Position numbers and translations under genes: made by a program
In this document: positions 26,281-35,700 of the stretch, piece after piece
Layout: every line of letters starts with the position of its first letter
Position numbering within the stretch: position 1 is the stretch's first letter
The notes under the pieces: generated by a model
Told to the model about the DNA's origin: nothing
The model's database searches: none
Seen by the model: the letters and a program-made list of their open reading frames with translations, nothing else
Assembly (NCBI RefSeq): GCF_020880415.1
Contig: NZ_JAJIUJ010000067.1
Coordinates: 1-38,264 of the forward strand
DNA length: 38,264 nt
From: Xanthomonas euvesicatoria pv. euvesicatoria
GTDB lineage: Bacteria; Pseudomonadota; Gammaproteobacteria; Xanthomonadales; Xanthomonadaceae
Direction of reading: 5' to 3'

Positions 26281-26301
26281 AAAAAATTTCCGCTTTGTCA
26301 C
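26281..26301 (-). other. Possible frameshift site at the PLD N-terminus
   Basis: The + strand has AAAAAA at 26281-26286. Reading leftward from GTG at 26299-26301 gives MTKRKFF, then the frame breaks. With one base fewer the peptide continues KWFGIALLVLVLASALSLYG into the PLD frame, a textbook signal anchor. Sequencing error, strand-slippage phase variation or transcript slippage could explain it. Confidence 0.55.
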
Positions 26302-26537
26302 TGCCGATTCCGCGATGCGCAGCGCGGCAGTGTAGAGCCCACGCGGGCAGGCCGGTGTGCAGACGCTGACACAAGCAACCTCGACAATTCCCGCGAGAAA
26401 CAGACGGGTGTCGTGGAAGTGTCGTGGACGCGAGTACTCGCAGCACCGCGTGCCGCACAGGGCGAACGTGGTGGTTTACGGCGTCATCAGCGGTATGGCG
26501 CGCCAGCTGCCGAAGCACCATCGCGCGCCCGCGGCGC

Positions 26538-28640
26538 TTACCAGATGGTCACCCGCTCCTTGTCGCCACGCACCATCGCATCGCCGGGCTTGCACTGGAA
26601 CGCCTGCGCAAACGCCGGCATGTTCGACGGCGCACCGTTGGCGCGGAAATTCGCCGGTGCGTGCGGGTCGGTGTTCAGGCGCACGCGCAATTCGCCATCG
26701 GTGAAGTTGCGGCGCCAGACCGTGGCCCAGTTCATGAAGAACCGCTGGTCCTGCGAATAACCATCGATCTGCGTGTTGGCGGCCGGCTGCTCCTGCAACG
26801 CCATTTGCAAGGCATCGTACGCCACGGTCAGGCCGCCCAGATCGCCGATGTTCTCGCCCAGCGTCAGCTTGCCTTTGACGTGCACGCCCTTGATCGCTTC
26901 ATAGCCATCGAACTGCGCCACCAGTCGGTCGGTGCGCTCGGTGAACAACTTGCGGTCTGCATCGGTCCACCAGCTATCGAAGTTGCCCTTGGCATCGAAC
27001 TGGCTGCCGGAATCGTCGTAGCCGTGCATCATTTCGTGTCCGATCACCGCACCGATGCCACCGTAGTTCAAGGCCGGATCGGCCTTGGGGTCGAAGAACG
27101 GCGGCTGCAGGATGGCGGCCGGAAACACGATCTCGTTGCGTGTGGCGTTGTAGTACGCATTCACCGTCTGCGGGGTCATGTGCCACTCGCGCTTGTCGAC
27201 CGGCTTGCCGATCTTGTCCAGCATGTCGCGGTAGTTGAATGCCTGCGCGGCCTGCATGTTGGCAAGAAAGCCGTCGCCACGCGTCTGAAGGCCCGACCAA
27301 TCGCGCCACTGGTCCGGGTAACCGATCTTGGGAGTGAAGCTGGCCCATTTCTCCAGTGCGCGCTGTTTGGTGTCCGCGCTCATCCAGTCGAGCTTTTCCA
27401 GCCGCGCCTTGAGCGCCGCCGACAGGTTTTGCACCAGTTGCTGCATCTGCTCCTTTGATTCGGCCGGGAATGCAGATTGCACATACAGCTGGCCCAGGGC
27501 CTCGCCCATCGCCTCGTTGACCGCATTCAAGGTGCGCTTCCAGCGCGGCAGCATGTCCTGCTGGCCGCGCAGGGTCTTTGCGTAGAAATCGAAATTGGCC
27601 TGCTCGAACGGCTTGGCCAGATACGGCGCCGCTTCGTCCACCGTATGGAAGCGCAGATACGCCTTCCAGGTAGCGATCGGCGTATCGGCCAGCATCGCAT
27701 CGAGCTCGGCGAAATAGCCCGGCTGGCTCAGCGAGAAGGTGCCGGCCGGCACCTTGAGCGCTGCGAAAAACGCCTTCCAGTCGAAGTGCGGCGTGATGGC
27801 GTTGGCGCCGGCCACATCGACCGGGTTGTAGCGCTTGGCCGGGTCGCGCAGTTCGATACGCGACAACGACGCATTGGCCAGGCGCGTCTCGAACGCCATC
27901 ACCGCCTTGGCCTGCGCGGCCGTCTGCGCTGCCGGGATACCCGACAGCTCCAGCATCCGCGCGATGTAGGCCACGTACTGCTCGCGGATCTTTGCCTGCG
28001 CCGGATCGGTGTAATAGCCCTTTTCGGGCAAGCCCAGACCGCCCTGCCCTGCGTAGGCGATCATCTGCTCGGAATTCTTGTAGTCGGCATTGGCACCGAA
28101 CGAAAACACCAAGCCCTGGCCTTGCGCATAACTGTTGCGCAACCAGGCGGCGATGGACGGCGCATCGGTCAATGCGTCGATGTCCTTCAACTGCGGCTGC
28201 AGCGGCGTAATGCCCGCTTTGTCGATCGCCGCTTCATCCGAGCCGGTCCGCCACAGGTCGGCGATCTTGGCATCCACCGAACCGGCCGACAGATTGCCGC
28301 GCGCCAGTTGCTCCACCAACGCGTGCTGGATGGTCAGCGAGCGCTCGGCCAGCACCTCAAAGCTGCCCCAGCTGGTGCGATCGGACGGCACCGGATTGGC
28401 CTTGAGCCACTTGGCGTTGACGAACCCGTTGAGGTCCTGACACGCAGCGATGCTCGGGTCCAGGTCGCTGCTGCTGAATGCCACGATCGGCGCATCGAGC
28501 TTGGACACATCCACCTTGGTCGATACCGCCTGCGGCGCGGCAGGCGCCACCTTGGCGGTGTCATCGGAGGCGCCGCACGCAGACAGCGCGACCACGATGG
28601 CGACCGCAAGCGACAGCGGAGCTAACTTGCGCAACTTCAT
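26538..28640 (-). CDS. M13 family metallopeptidase lipoprotein (PepO/neprilysin-like)
   Basis: Zinc endopeptidase of 700 residues, usual for M13. The signal peptide ends in a lipobox (VALSACG, Cys22), so the protein is probably anchored to a membrane by lipid. The N-terminal half contains [22 protein letters not shown] typical of the family. The catalytic part has [23 protein letters not shown], zinc motif HEMMH (His535, Glu536, His539) and ENIGDLGG with the third zinc ligand. The C-terminus reads GDKERVTIW, the usual W-ending. The ATG is followed by basic MKLRK and preceded by GGAG on the coding strand. It stands alone. It likely cuts small peptides in the periplasm. Confidence 0.95.
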
Positions 28641-28922
28641 TGAATTCTCCAGGGCATGACCGCGCAGGCGCGATCGAAAAAAGTCGACATCCGGTCGGCA
28701 AGCGCTGGCGAAGAACCGCGCAGCGCAGGCGCCCGCCTCTTCGTCAGTCGCTCTGCAACCGGCCAGACCACATCCGTGCAGCGGCACCGCAACATGAAGT
28801 CGATGCCGTGCGCCATGAAAGTCCATTGCATCTGTACAGCACGTGCGCGTCCGTCATCGGCACCGCCACGCACTGCTTCCACTCCACCTGCATGCCGGCG
28901 CAACGCGCGCCATCGCATGCGC

Positions 28923-29237
28923 TCAACGCCGCGCGTAAAACGGCGCCATCACCAGATACACCGGATACGCCAGCACCATCAGCGCCAGGGCGAGCTCGTG
29001 CCCCGACGCCGCATCGGCCCACGCTTCCATCTGTGGCGCCGGCCCAGCCACGCCAAACCCCAGCAACAGCGCCCCCATCGCGCAGATCAGCAGTGCCAGC
29101 GCCAGTCCCGCGCCGGAGATGTCGCCAGCAGCCAAGGCGACAAACGCGGCCCCGCCGGCCACCAGCATGCCGAGCGTCACCAGATACGCGCGACAGTAAA
29201 CGGCAGTCATCTGCCGGGTTCTCCGTTTGCTGGACAT
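28923..29237 (-). CDS. Small membrane protein of unknown function
   Basis: A 104-residue protein with three predicted membrane helices: [40 protein letters not shown] and [21 protein letters not shown] basic N-terminus (SSKRRTRQ) suits a cytoplasmic end. A start nine codons later (MTAVYCRAY) has GGAG about 10 bases upstream and is equally possible. I do not recognise a family. It lies on the same strand as gpmA, 146 bp downstream of it. Confidence 0.6.
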
Positions 29238-29383
29238 CGTGTCTCGCCTGCGCCTCGGTGCCGAGCGCGTATTACCCTCTCGCACCGCTTCCATTCATCA
29301 CCGCACGCAGCCGCTTGCAGCCGCATGCGCACAAGAACACGCGCTGCGCGCACCGCACGCAGCGCTGCAACCGCCAACGGCGA

Positions 29384-30133
29384 TTACTTCGCCTTGCCCT
29401 GGTTGGCCACCGCTTCGGCCGCGCGCTTGGCCGCTTCCGGGTCGCCCAGGTAACGGAAGCTGCGCACCTGCAGGTTGTCGTCCAGCTCGAACAGCAACGG
29501 GATGCCTGTGGGGATGTTGAGCTCGAGGATCTGCTCGTTGGAGACATCGTTGAGGTACTTGTACAGCGCGCGCAGCGAATTACCGTGCGCGGTCACCAGC
29601 ACGGTCTGCCCGGCCTTCAACTGCGGCGCAATCGCGTCGTGCCAATACGGCAACACGCGCACCAGCGTGGTTGCCAACGACTCGGTCCCCGGAAGAGCGT
29701 TGCGGTCCAGGGTGGCGTAGCGCCGGTCATGGCACGGGTGGCCCGGGTCGTTGACGTCCATCGCCGGCGGCGGGATGTCGTAGGAACGGCGCCAGATCTT
29801 GACCTGCTCCTCGCCGTGCTTGGCCGCGGTTTCGGCCTTGTCCAGCCCTTGCAGGCCGCCGTAGTGGCGCTCGTTGAGGCGCCAGCTCTTGGACACCGGC
29901 AACCAGTCCTGGTCCAGTTCCTTCAATGCGCCCTGCAGCGTGTGGATGGCGCGCTTGAGCACCGAGGTGTGGGCGACATCGAACTGCAGCCCTTCGTCCT
30001 TCATCAGCTTGCCGGCCGCCACAGCTTCCTGGCGGCCCTGGTCGGTGAGTTCCACATCCACCCAGCCGGTGAAACGGTTGTCCAGATTCCATTGGCTCTG
30101 GCCATGGCGCAGCAGTACGAGTTTGCGGGTCAC
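29384..30133 (-). CDS. gpmA: 2,3-bisphosphoglycerate-dependent phosphoglycerate mutase
   Basis: Glycolytic and gluconeogenic enzyme that interconverts 3- and 2-phosphoglycerate. The 249-residue length is normal. [20 protein letters not shown] has the phospho-histidine motif RHG (His10). [13 protein letters not shown] and the second catalytic histidine in [17 protein letters not shown] are conserved, as is [11 protein letters not shown]. The start is a GTG, chosen because GGAGAA lies 5-10 bases before it and the family N-terminus ([10 protein letters not shown]) starts there. A TACAAT -10 box is 34 bp upstream. It is divergent from the endonuclease V gene over 102 bp. Confidence 0.96.
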
Positions 30134-30166
30134 TACGGTTCTCCGATTGGGGCCGATCAGCCTGCG

Positions 30167-30172
30167 ATTGTA
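30167..30172 (-). promoter_or_regulatory. -10 box TACAAT of gpmA
   Basis: On the minus strand TACAAT matches five of six consensus bases and lies 33 bp before the gpmA GTG, which gives a leader of about 27 bases with the GGAGAA ribosome site. A weak -35 is at the expected distance. Confidence 0.5.
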
Positions 30173-30235
30173 GCGGCAGCGCGTGCATCGCAGGCGTGCA
30201 CGAGATCGCCACAGGCAGCGCGCGATGCTTTCGCA

Positions 30236-30949
30236 ATGCAGACCAACGATCCCGTCTTCGCCGGTTGGGACGGCAGCGTGATTCAGGCGCGACAGTTGCA
30301 GCAGCAACTGGCACGGCGCGTGGTGCTCGATGACGCGGTGAGCGCAACGCCGCAGTTGCTTGCGGGGTTCGATGTCGGTTTCGAAGACGATGGCCAGACC
30401 ACCCGTGCGGCTGCCGTGTTGCTGGATGCGCAGACGCTGCTCCCGCTGGAAACGCACGTCGCGCGCGTGCCGACCTCGATGCCCTATGTCCCCGGCCTGC
30501 TCAGTTTTCGCGAATTGCCCGCGTTGCTGAGGGCCCTGGCGCTGCTGTCGCGTACGCCGGATCTGGTGTTCATCGATGGCCAGGGCATCGCGCATCCGCG
30601 CAGGCTGGGCATCGCGGCGCACTTCGGCGTAGTGACCGGCCTGCCGTGCATCGGCATCGCCAAGCAGCGCCTGGCCGGCAGCTTCGCTGAGCCTGGGCCC
30701 GAACGCGGCGACCACACGCCGATCCTGCTGGGCGGTGCGCAGATCGGCTGGGCACTGCGCAGCAAACCGCGTTGCAACCCCTTGATTGTCTCGCCCGGCC
30801 ATTGCGTGTCGATGCAAGGCGCGCTCGACTGGACCCTGCGCACGTTGCGCGCCTATCGCCTGCCCGAGCCTACGCGCCTGGCCGACCGGCTGGCCTCGCG
30901 CCGCGGCGAGGTGACGGTACCGGCAGCCTGCTCCGGTCAGCTGCTGTGA
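30236..30949 (+). CDS. nfi: Endonuclease V (deoxyinosine 3' endonuclease)
   Basis: DNA repair nuclease of 237 residues that nicks near deoxyinosine. The metal-binding and recognition motifs are there: [10 protein letters not shown] (Asp46), [15 protein letters not shown] (the PYIPG wedge and the catalytic Glu of FRE), [28 protein letters not shown], and the end PHxxS-type [15 protein letters not shown]. The Met of [11 protein letters not shown] was taken as the start since it precedes the first helix; no strong ribosome site is seen. It is divergent from gpmA and convergent with a small secreted protein, with a shared 11-bp-stem hairpin in between. Confidence 0.94.
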
Positions 30950-30980
30950 GCAGGCGTCGCGTCAGCGGCCACGTGCCACA

Positions 30981-31016
30981 GCCCCAGCGCCGGCCGCATA
31001 GGCACGGCGCTGGGGC
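30981..31016. terminator. Two-way terminator between nfi and the next convergent gene
   Basis: GCCCCAGCGCC and GGCGCTGGGGC form a perfect 11-bp stem around a 14-base loop. It begins 31 bp after the nfi stop and ends 7 bp from the stop of the leftward gene. No T-run is present, so termination is inferred from position and strength. Confidence 0.6.
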
Positions 31017-31022
31017 AACCCA

Positions 31023-31400
31023 TCAGTTGTAAGTGATGACGATGCGACCGGAGCCGTCGATCCGGAAGAAAATCAGTTGCTTGTCGGACGCAGGCCGGTA
31101 GTTCACCAATGGCCCCACTGCATAGGGCTGATCGCTGCACGAGGACGAGGACGCAGCGACCTGATAGGTGGTCGCCGTGCTGAGCGTCGGCCCTGCAACA
31201 CTCCTGCCGGAGTAGACCGCATAGCAGCCGACCGCGCTTCCATTTATCAGGAATGCCAGCGAGCGGACATTAGCGGACGCACTGATGATGCGACTGGGGA
31301 GGGCCCGGGCGCTCTGCGCACTACCAAGGCAGGGCGCCAACGCGGCCATCACCAAGAAGAGCAGCGATGTTGTCTTCCTTCCTGAGATCGATAAGGACAT
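31023..31400 (-). CDS. Small secreted protein of unknown function
   Basis: A 125-residue protein with a clear signal peptide (RKTTSLLFLVMAALAPCLGSAQS). The mature part of about 97 residues is rich in Ser, Ala and Val, with two cysteines (VGCYAVYSG and SSSCSDQPYAVG) that could form a disulphide. It ends in beta-strand-like KQLIFFRIDGSGRIVITYN. GAGGA stands 8-12 bases before the ATG. No family was recognised. Its GC content is somewhat lower than that of its neighbours, a possible sign of transfer. Confidence 0.75.
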   Translation of the reverse strand: MSLSISGRKTTSLLFLVMAALAPCLGSAQSARALPSRIISASANVRSLAFLINGSAVGCYAVYSGRSVAGPTLSTATTYQVAASSSSCSDQPYAVGPLVNYRPASDKQLIFFRIDGSGRIVITYN

Positions 31401-32141
31401 AACGTATTCCTCGGATTGGGAGTGAGAATCTGAAACGCATCGAGTAAAACGCTAAAGCGCGAGCGACTTGCCGCCAGGTGTGCACCGCAGACGATGCGCA
31501 GCAAGCGACCGTTGCCGATCCGTCACCTGAGACGCATGCAATGAAGGCCAAAGCGCTCGTGGATCGTGCAGCGCCGCCATTATTCATGGCGCGATGACGC
31601 ACGTGACCTGGCACGCTGCATTTAGGTGGCGGCGGTACGTTTCCCGCCATGCAACTTCGTTCGTGTTGCAACTTCGCCGCTGCCAGAACCTCGTCCACCG
31701 ATACCTGGCGGCAACAGCGGTGGCGAGGCCTGGAGACAGCCGCTTGCGTTGCAAGATCAGGCCGGCCATGGCGGCCACAAGCGCCCCGGGCCTTGCCGAT
31801 GGGAAACATGCGCACGGCAATGGCGCCCGCGCCGAGCTTCAGTAGTGCGGCCTGCATGATCCCGGACCGCAGCGCTGGATGCGTCGTCTTCGCTGCCAAC
31901 AATGTCCTCGTTGGCACCGCATCTGCCTGCAAAGACCGGGGCTGTCTCGCGCTGAGCCGCTGCTACCTCGTACCGCTTCCGTAAGGCATTCGCGGTGCGG
32001 CACCCGCTGCCGCGCCGATGGCGCGTCCCCCGACGCGCAGGAAGCGCCATGACCCGGACACTGCGTTTTACGCCACGCGCCCGCCCCGGCCACCGCGCAT
32101 GCGAAGCTCGTGCCCACGTCATCAACTCCGCGAGACCGCGC
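31401..32141. other. Gene-poor region before pirin gene
   Basis: A 741-bp stretch with no gene I can support. On the minus strand two frames overlap near 31584-31932. One reads QAALLKLGAGAIAVRMFPIG and the other continues with LVAAMAGLILQRKRLSPG, as if a small membrane protein had been broken by a frameshift. Near 32049 an ATG with AGGAAG could extend the pirin by 31 residues. Confidence 0.45.
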
Positions 32142-33032
32142 ATGACCACCCTGATCGCTCCACGCGTCCATGACATCGGCGGACTGGAAGTGCGCCGCGC
32201 CGTGCCAACCCTGCAGGCGCGCAGCGTCGGCCCGTTCGTGTTCGTCGACCACATGGGCCCAGCCGTGCTGGAGCCCGATCACGGCATCGATGTACGCCCG
32301 CATCCGCACATCGGCCTGGCCACGGTCACGTTCCTGTGGGCCGGCGAAATCGGCCACCGCGACACGCTGGGCTCGGATCAGGTGATCCGCCCCGGCGACG
32401 TCAACTGGATGACCGCCGGCCGCGGCATCGCCCATTCCGAACGCACGCCTGGCCCGGAGCGCGCACGCGAACACGCCTTGCACGGTATGCAGACCTGGAT
32501 CGCCTTGCCGCGCTCGGCCGAAGAAACCGCGCCCGCGTTCCATCACCACGCGGCGGCAAGCCTGCCGCAGCAGCGCCGCGACGGCGTGTGGCTGCGCGTG
32601 ATCGCCGGCCGCGCATATGGCGAGGAATCGCCGGTACAGGTGTTCAGCGGCACGCTGAATGTGGCGCTGGATCTGGCGCCCAACGCCGAACTGGATCTGG
32701 ACACCGGGCACGCCGAGCGCGCCCTGTACATCCTGGAAGGCCAAGCGCAGCTGGACGGTGCCGACGTGCCAGCTCGCCACCTGATCGTGCCCTCGCCCGG
32801 CGCCCGCGGCCGCCTGCGCGCCAAGACCCCGCTCAAGGCGATGCTGCTTGGCGGCGAGCCGCTAGATGGGCCGCGTCATCTATGGTGGAACTTCGTGTCC
32901 AGTTCCAAGGAACGCATCGAGCAGGCCAAGGACGACTGGCAGGCAGGCCGCTTCGGTAGCATTCCCGGCGACGACAAGGAGTTCATTCCGCTGCCCGAGT
33001 CACCGGCCCCAAAACCGGTTAATTACCCTTGA
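32142..33032 (+). CDS. Pirin family protein (first copy)
   Basis: Bicupin protein of 296 residues. Metal-binding residues of the N-terminal cupin are visible: HPHIG (two His), later GIAHSE (His and Glu). The family phrases DHMGPAVLEPDHGIDVRPHPHIGLATVTFLW are split here by function: the first half is the pirin signature. The second cupin is the GTLNVALDLAPN to LYILEGQAQLDG region. Some bacterial pirins act as quercetinases or as regulators of metabolism; the role here is unknown. The chosen Met begins at the family's usual N-terminus (MTTLIAPRVHDIG). A start at 32049 has a better ribosome site (AGGAAG) but adds a non-conserved stretch. The C-terminus has SSSKERIEQAKDDWQAGRF, typical of the long pirin type. 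Confidence 0.93.
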   Translation: MTTLIAPRVHDIGGLEVRRAVPTLQARSVGPFVFVDHMGPAVLEPDHGIDVRPHPHIGLATVTFLWAGEIGHRDTLGSDQVIRPGDVNWMTAGRGIAHSERTPGPERAREHALHGMQTWIALPRSAEETAPAFHHHAAASLPQQRRDGVWLRVIAGRAYGEESPVQVFSGTLNVALDLAPNAELDLDTGHAERALYILEGQAQLDGADVPARHLIVPSPGARGRLRAKTPLKAMLLGGEPLDGPRHLWWNFVSSSKERIEQAKDDWQAGRFGSIPGDDKEFIPLPESPAPKPVNYP

Positions 33033-33279
33033 AACCGTGCGCTGCGCGAGTGGACCAACACGCGCGATCACCAGGTCTCTTACCGGAAGTGCCACGCTGC
33101 ACATGCGATGCCAGGCACAGGTGCGACACCACTTGAGCTGATTCGCAAAACTGTGGTAGTGATGGCCTTGTAGACGGAGCGCGTTGCGTAGACGGCAGTC
33201 CTTGGACGGGGAGTTCGAGGCACTGCAACGGCACGAAATCGGCGCGCCCGCATCGTCATCCAATGCCGGGGAATCGTGT

Positions 33280-33741
33280 ATGAAGTCTGCATCCTGCCTT
33301 GTTGGCCTGAGCTTGCTGCTGGCCGCTGCCACCGCCCATGCCCAGACCTCGCCGGTCTGCCCGCCGTTGCCACCGGCCTCCGGCCTGCAGTGGAACGAGC
33401 TCGCCGGTGCCGATTACCTGGTCTGCAAGGCCATGACTGCCGATGGCCGGCAGGTGGTCGGCGTGATGCTCACTACCCGCGACCCGGCGATGACACTGGC
33501 ACGCGAGCGGCGCGCCGAAAAGGGCCAGATCCAGCAGGAAGATTTCTACTGGTACAAGCTCGATCTGGGCGGCCGCGACATGCCGGGCACGGAATCGCGC
33601 CGCGTCACCGTGGTCGAACTGGGCAAGAAGCGCTACGCCCAGCTGTGGATCGATGGCGCCAGCACCGAAGAACTCGCCTCGATGCAGTCGATGGTGCAGA
33701 ACATGGATCTGCAGCCGGCCAGCCTGGCGCTGCAGCGCTGA
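33280..33741 (+). CDS. Secreted protein of unknown function
   Basis: A 153-residue protein with a signal peptide (KSASCLVGLSLLLAAATAHA, cleavage at AHA-Q). The mature part has two cysteines (SPVCPPLPP and DYLVCKAMT), probably a disulphide, and alternating strand and helix patterns (GRQVVGVMLTTRDP, YWYKLDLGGRDMPG, KKRYAQLWIDG). GGGGA precedes the ATG by about 8 bases. No family was recognised. It has no close same-strand neighbour, with 247 bp upstream and 405 bp downstream free of genes. Confidence 0.8.
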   Translation: MKSASCLVGLSLLLAAATAHAQTSPVCPPLPPASGLQWNELAGADYLVCKAMTADGRQVVGVMLTTRDPAMTLARERRAEKGQIQQEDFYWYKLDLGGRDMPGTESRRVTVVELGKKRYAQLWIDGASTEELASMQSMVQNMDLQPASLALQR

Positions 33742-34146
33742 CGCAGCGCGCGTCACAGCCCCGCGCACTGCTGCACCCGTCTTGCAGCGCGCGGGTTTGC
33801 CGGCACGCTGCAGACAGTATCTGACGATATCTGCCGCGAGCGTGTCGCCGCAGATCACCATTGCGCACTGATGCTCGTGCCCTCGCGTGTCGCGCCGACG
33901 CGCATGAGGCGACGCCCGAGCGGCTTGCGCATGCACCAAGCGCACCGATGCGTCCAGCCGCTCAACGATTTTGATTCCGGCGGCCACCACGTGCGGCGGC
34001 GATGGGCTGGAGAACGCTCACGGTTGCAAACGTTGGAGCAGTGGCGCACGTCATGTCGGCATACGCCCGGAATCGGCGTGGACCGATCGCTCGTTCCAAT
34101 TCCGATTCCGCATTCACCGAACCCAAAGACTGCCGGCAAGCGTCTG
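33742..34146. other. Intergenic region between convergent secreted-protein and osmC genes
   Basis: A 405-bp gap with no supported gene. It includes a segment near 34096-34117 (CCAATTCCGATTCCGCATTC) that resembles, in inverted orientation, the GGGAATGG-type repeat at 11757. No strong hairpin was noticed. Confidence 0.5.
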
Positions 34147-34581
34147 TCAGTCGCTTCGAATCGCCGTGTCTCCACCGCCGCCAGCCGCCTGCAACTGAGT
34201 CTCGATGCGCACCTCGCCGGTCAGCAGGCGATGGATCGGGCATTTGTCGGCCACCTCCATCAACCGTGCGCGTTGCTCGTCGTCGAGCGCACCGTCAAGC
34301 ACCACCGCGCGGGCGATCGCCGTGCCGGCAGCGCCGCGCTGCGTGTAATGCAGATGCACGTGCACCGCCGTCAGCGGCCAGTGCTTGCGCGCGGCCACCA
34401 TCGACACCGTGATGGCGGTGCACGCACCCAGTGCGCCCAACACCTGCGATTCGGGATCCGGCCCGGCGTCGCTGCCACCATTGGCCGGCTGCGTATCGCC
34501 GCTCCAGGTGTGCAGCCCGTCGTGGATGCTGACCGTGTACGGCACCGTGCCGGTGCGCACGCTGACGGGCCGGTCACTCAT
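34147..34581 (-). CDS. OsmC family protein (peroxide-reducing/organic hydroperoxide-type)
   Basis: A 144-residue OsmC-fold protein. The two redox cysteines are present, Cys54 in LGALGACTAITVSMVAAR and Cys114 in VADKCPIHRLL, with the spacing usual for OsmC/YhfA-type proteins that reduce hydroperoxides by a thiol mechanism. The C-terminal tail is Gly/Ala-rich. It starts 31 bp after the stop of the second pirin gene on the same strand, so the two are likely co-transcribed. A link to oxidative stress or aromatic electrophiles is plausible; the sequence does not decide between OsmC subgroups. Confidence 0.9.
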   Translation of the reverse strand: MSDRPVSVRTGTVPYTVSIHDGLHTWSGDTQPANGGSDAGPDPESQVLGALGACTAITVSMVAARKHWPLTAVHVHLHYTQRGAAGTAIARAVVLDGALDDEQRARLMEVADKCPIHRLLTGEVRIETQLQAAGGGGDTAIRSD

Positions 34582-34612
34582 TGCCGGCTCCTGTTGTCGT
34601 ACGCGGGCCGGT

Positions 34613-35470
34613 TCAAAACCGGCCTTCCTGGAAATCGACGAACGCCTGCATCAGTTCCTGCTTGGTGTTCATCACGAACGGGCCATGCCGCATGACGGGT
34701 TCGTTGAGCGGGCGGCCCGCGACCAGAATCAATTGCGCGCCATCGGCACCGGCGTGCAGGCGCAGGCGCTGTCCGCCACCCAGCACGGCCAGCTGCTGCG
34801 CCGACAACACGCGCGCGGTGTCGTTCTCGCCCACCGTCAGCGCGCCCTCGAAGGCATACGCGAACGCGTTATGTCCGCTGGGCAGCTGATACTCCCATTC
34901 CACGTTCGGTTCCAACGCGATATCCAGGTATACCGGGCTCGTTGCAGGTTGCACGATCGGCCCGACCACCTCGCCCACCGCACCGGCAATCACCTTGACC
35001 GTCACGCCGAGCGCCGGATGCGCCACCGGAATGTGGTCGGGTGCGTACTCCTGGTACTTGGGATCGGTCATCTTCTCGCGCGCCGGCAGGTTCACCCACA
35101 ACTGAAAGCCGCGCATGCGCCCGGATTCCTGCTCCGGCATTTCCGAATGGATCAGCCCGCGCCCGGCGGTCATCCACTGCACGCTGCCCGGCGTCAGCAG
35201 GCCTTCGTTGCCGTGGTTGTCCTTGTGGCGCATGCGCCCGTCGAGCATGTAGGTCACGGTCTCGAAACCGCGATGCGGGTGGCTGGGGAAACCGGCCAAA
35301 TAGTCTTCGGCCTTGTCGGTACCGAATTCGTCCAGCATCAGGAACGGGTCCAGCTCCGGCAGCTGCTGGGTGCCGATGACGCGGGTCAGCTTGACCCCGG
35401 CCCCGTCGGAGGTCGGCATGCCGCGAATGGTGCGCAGTACGTGCGCTGCTGTGGTGGTCGTGGTGCTCAT
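34613..35470 (-). CDS. Pirin family protein (second copy)
   Basis: A 285-residue pirin. Motifs are FLMLDEFGTDKAEDYLAGFPSHPHRGFETVTYML (here split: the cupin His pair is in HPHRG), then GLIHSEMPEQESGRMRGFQLWVNL (His and Glu ligands), and EGALTVGE in the second cupin. It differs from the first copy, which has HPHIG and a long C-terminal tail, so this is another pirin class and not a recent duplicate. It heads a two-gene unit with osmC. It is divergent from cstA with 230 bp between. The Met of MSTTTTTAAHVL is the first in frame after the intergenic gap. Confidence 0.93.
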   Translation of the reverse strand: MSTTTTTAAHVLRTIRGMPTSDGAGVKLTRVIGTQQLPELDPFLMLDEFGTDKAEDYLAGFPSHPHRGFETVTYMLDGRMRHKDNHGNEGLLTPGSVQWMTAGRGLIHSEMPEQESGRMRGFQLWVNLPAREKMTDPKYQEYAPDHIPVAHPALGVTVKVIAGAVGEVVGPIVQPATSPVYLDIALEPNVEWEYQLPSGHNAFAYAFEGALTVGENDTARVLSAQQLAVLGGGQRLRLHAGADGAQLILVAGRPLNEPVMRHGPFVMNTKQELMQAFVDFQEGRF

Positions 35471-35700
35471 CGCTTGTCCCTGTGCCCTGTGGCGAAGCGC
35501 CAATGATGGGTGCGCGCGGGCCGCCGCCCAACCGCGACCATTGCAACCGATCGTTCCAGACGCCGCCAACGCGCCAGCGCCCTAACCGATCTGTGACCGC
35601 AGCACCCTACGACCAAAGTTTTAACCCGTTGCGCCCGCCTGGCATTGACCGCAGCCGGGCGTGGGGGGACCCTTGAACGAATCGTTCCTGAGGGGCATGC

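Noticed and set aside
32049..32141. A longer pirin start at 32049
   Set aside because: It has a better ribosome site but the added 31 residues are Arg-rich, unlike pirins, which begin at MTTLIAPRV; kept only as an alternative.
35585..35620. CRP/Clp site (TGTGA-N6-TCACA) before cstA
   Set aside because: Only one half-site (TGTGA) fits; the other half reads CACCC, too poor to support a site.
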